From positions 1-26,199 of the forward strand of contig CAWKAL010000121.1 in assembly GCA_963847575.1 (NCBI GenBank): a DNA stretch of 26,199 bases, given 5' to 3'. Under the pieces are notes generated by a model that had not been told where the DNA came from, ran no database searches, and worked only from the letters and a program-made list of their open reading frames with translations. How positions within the stretch are numbered: the stretch's first letter is position 1; each line of letters opens with the position of its first letter. The position numbers and the translations under genes were made by a program. This DNA is from JASBSR01 sp963847575 (GTDB lineage: Bacteria > Pseudomonadota > Gammaproteobacteria > SZUA-229). Shown here piece after piece: positions 25,456 to 26,199 of this stretch.

Positions 25456-26199
25456 AGGGAGACGCGGGTCGAGGCCGAGAGTTCGCAGCTTGAAAATTGT
25501 CGAGGAGTCAATTACGGCGCCCGCATTCTCGGAGACGCCGTCGATACCGTCTGTGCCGGCCGCGAGCACGACGATGTTTTCCATGTCTTCGATTTCGATC
25601 GCTGCCGCCAGGGCCAACTCCTGATTCCGGCCGCCGCGCCCAGATCCGCGCACGGTGACCGTCGTCTCTCCACCGAACAATACGGCGGAGGGGGTGGTTG
25701 ATTCCAACGCACGGGCGGCGAGAGCAAGCTCGCGGCCGCGAACTGACGCCTCGCCGATCAGAGGTTCCGCGGCTCTTGTGACCTCGTAGGTGCGGGAGCG
25801 TAACTCGAGGGCAGCGGCATCGACGGCGGTGCGGTTGTTGCCGATCACCCGGGTCGAATGCGCGGTCGCCAATGCTCCGATGTCGGGTGAGCGGTCGGCG
25901 GCTGACTCGAGAAAATCGATCACCGCAGGCGGCACCGATGGGCGGAGCCTGCGCCTGTCGAAAACCGCGAGCGCATCAGCCGAGGTCGATGACGAAGGCA
26001 CGGTCGGCCCCGAGGCGATGTCCGGCAGCGCGTCTCCGACCACGTCGGACAGGATCAGGGTTTGGACCTCCGCCGGGAAGGCGGCGTGCCCAAGGCCCCC
26101 TCCCGCCGCGGCCAGGAGCTGCCGGCGAACCGTGTTGATCTCTTCAATGGGTGCGCCGGACCTCAGCAAAAGACCGGTGGTGGTGCTGAAGCAATCGTC
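25438..26199 (-). CDS. Glycerate 2-kinase (MOFRL/GckA-TtuD type) fragment, open at both ends
   Basis: Phosphorylates D-glycerate to 2-phosphoglycerate. The frame is open to the window edge, reading FSTTTGLLLRSGAPIEEINTVRR there, so the N-terminus is outside. Then LILSDVVGDALPDIASGPTVPSS, VIGNNRTAVDAA, and the MOFRL domain GGETTVTVRGSGRGGRNQELALAAAIE with AAGTDGIDGVSENAGAVID. The match stops after LGLDPR at about 25455; the usual tail (LxxNDAYxFF..TGPTGTNVxDL) is absent and the frame ends at 25438. It is visibly richer in G+C than the first 24 kb, and its Ala/Arg-rich protein differs from its neighbours, suggesting another organism. Confidence 0.88.
   Translation of the reverse strand, partial: DDCFSTTTGLLLRSGAPIEEINTVRRQLLAAAGGGLGHAAFPAEVQTLILSDVVGDALPDIASGPTVPSSSTSADALAVFDRRRLRPSVPPAVIDFLESAADRSPDIGALATAHSTRVIGNNRTAVDAAALELRSRTYEVTRAAEPLIGEASVRGRELALAARALESTTPSAVLFGGETTVTVRGSGRGGRNQELALAAAIEIEDMENIVVLAAGTDGIDGVSENAGAVIDSSTIFKLRTLGLDPRLPRVSLL

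Noticed and set aside
24819..25511. 230-codon minus-strand frame across the filler
   Set aside because: Its residues are Cys/Arg-rich and unlike a folded protein, and it overlaps both gene fragments in the wrong frame.
1..26199. CRISPR arrays, tRNA or rRNA genes, insertion sequences, phage genes
   Set aside because: No regularly spaced repeats, tRNA T-loop sequences, transposase motifs or phage structural proteins were recognised on either strand.

Overview
The window looks like a Gammaproteobacterium chromosome for about its first 24.9 kb. The order nadB | rpoE-rseA-rseB-rseC ... lepA-lepB-DUF4845-rnc-era-recO, with nadB divergent from rpoE, is a conserved gammaproteobacterial arrangement. 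The NuoD/NuoI-like redox genes, rhodanese and oxidative pentose-phosphate genes would suit a chemolithotrophic or facultatively anaerobic lifestyle, but no gene fixes the genus. The last 1.3 kb does not read as the same genome.

Layout. (1) 1-3569: the 3' end of a complex-I-like operon. It holds a NuoD-family subunit with unusual cysteines, a fusion of a NuoI-like 2x[4Fe-4S] ferredoxin to a GltD/NfnB-like FAD-NAD(P) oxidoreductase, and a rubrerythrin-like di-iron protein. (2) 3642-9393: tal-gnd-zwf (transaldolase plus two enzymes of the oxidative pentose phosphate pathway), then an ArsB/NhaD-type transporter and a CBS-domain protein. (3) 9424-12592, minus strand: nadB, a two-domain rhodanese and a membrane-anchored tandem glutaredoxin. 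(4) 12745-15481: the sigma-E envelope-stress operon rpoE-rseABC. (5) 15612-21247: a small glutaredoxin-like gene, then lepA, lepB, a DUF4845 gene, rnc, era and recO, tightly packed. (6) 21348-23653: a divergent CheR-like methyltransferase facing mltF. (7) 24090 to about 24885: the 5' part of glgC. (8) About 24885-25455: unassigned low-complexity DNA. (9) 25438-26199, minus strand: the interior of a glycerate 2-kinase gene, visibly richer in G+C.

Two themes stand out. First, the NuoD-like subunit has CxxD and DxCxxE where [NiFe] hydrogenases have CxxC and DPCxxC, and it lacks the tyrosine of the complex I quinone site. Its partner flavoprotein is a natural candidate for NAD(P)H input, so this may be an uncharacterised hydrogenase/complex-I relative. 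Second, conserved housekeeping genes (gnd, nadB, rpoE, rseB, lepA, era, mltF) are broken by single-base shifts. All 13 that I could place are +1, and five lie within about 300 bp of nadB. Removing them restores normal protein lengths, so they are best read as consensus sequence errors. The break from glgC to glycerate kinase is best read as an assembly chimera or a recent recombination junction.
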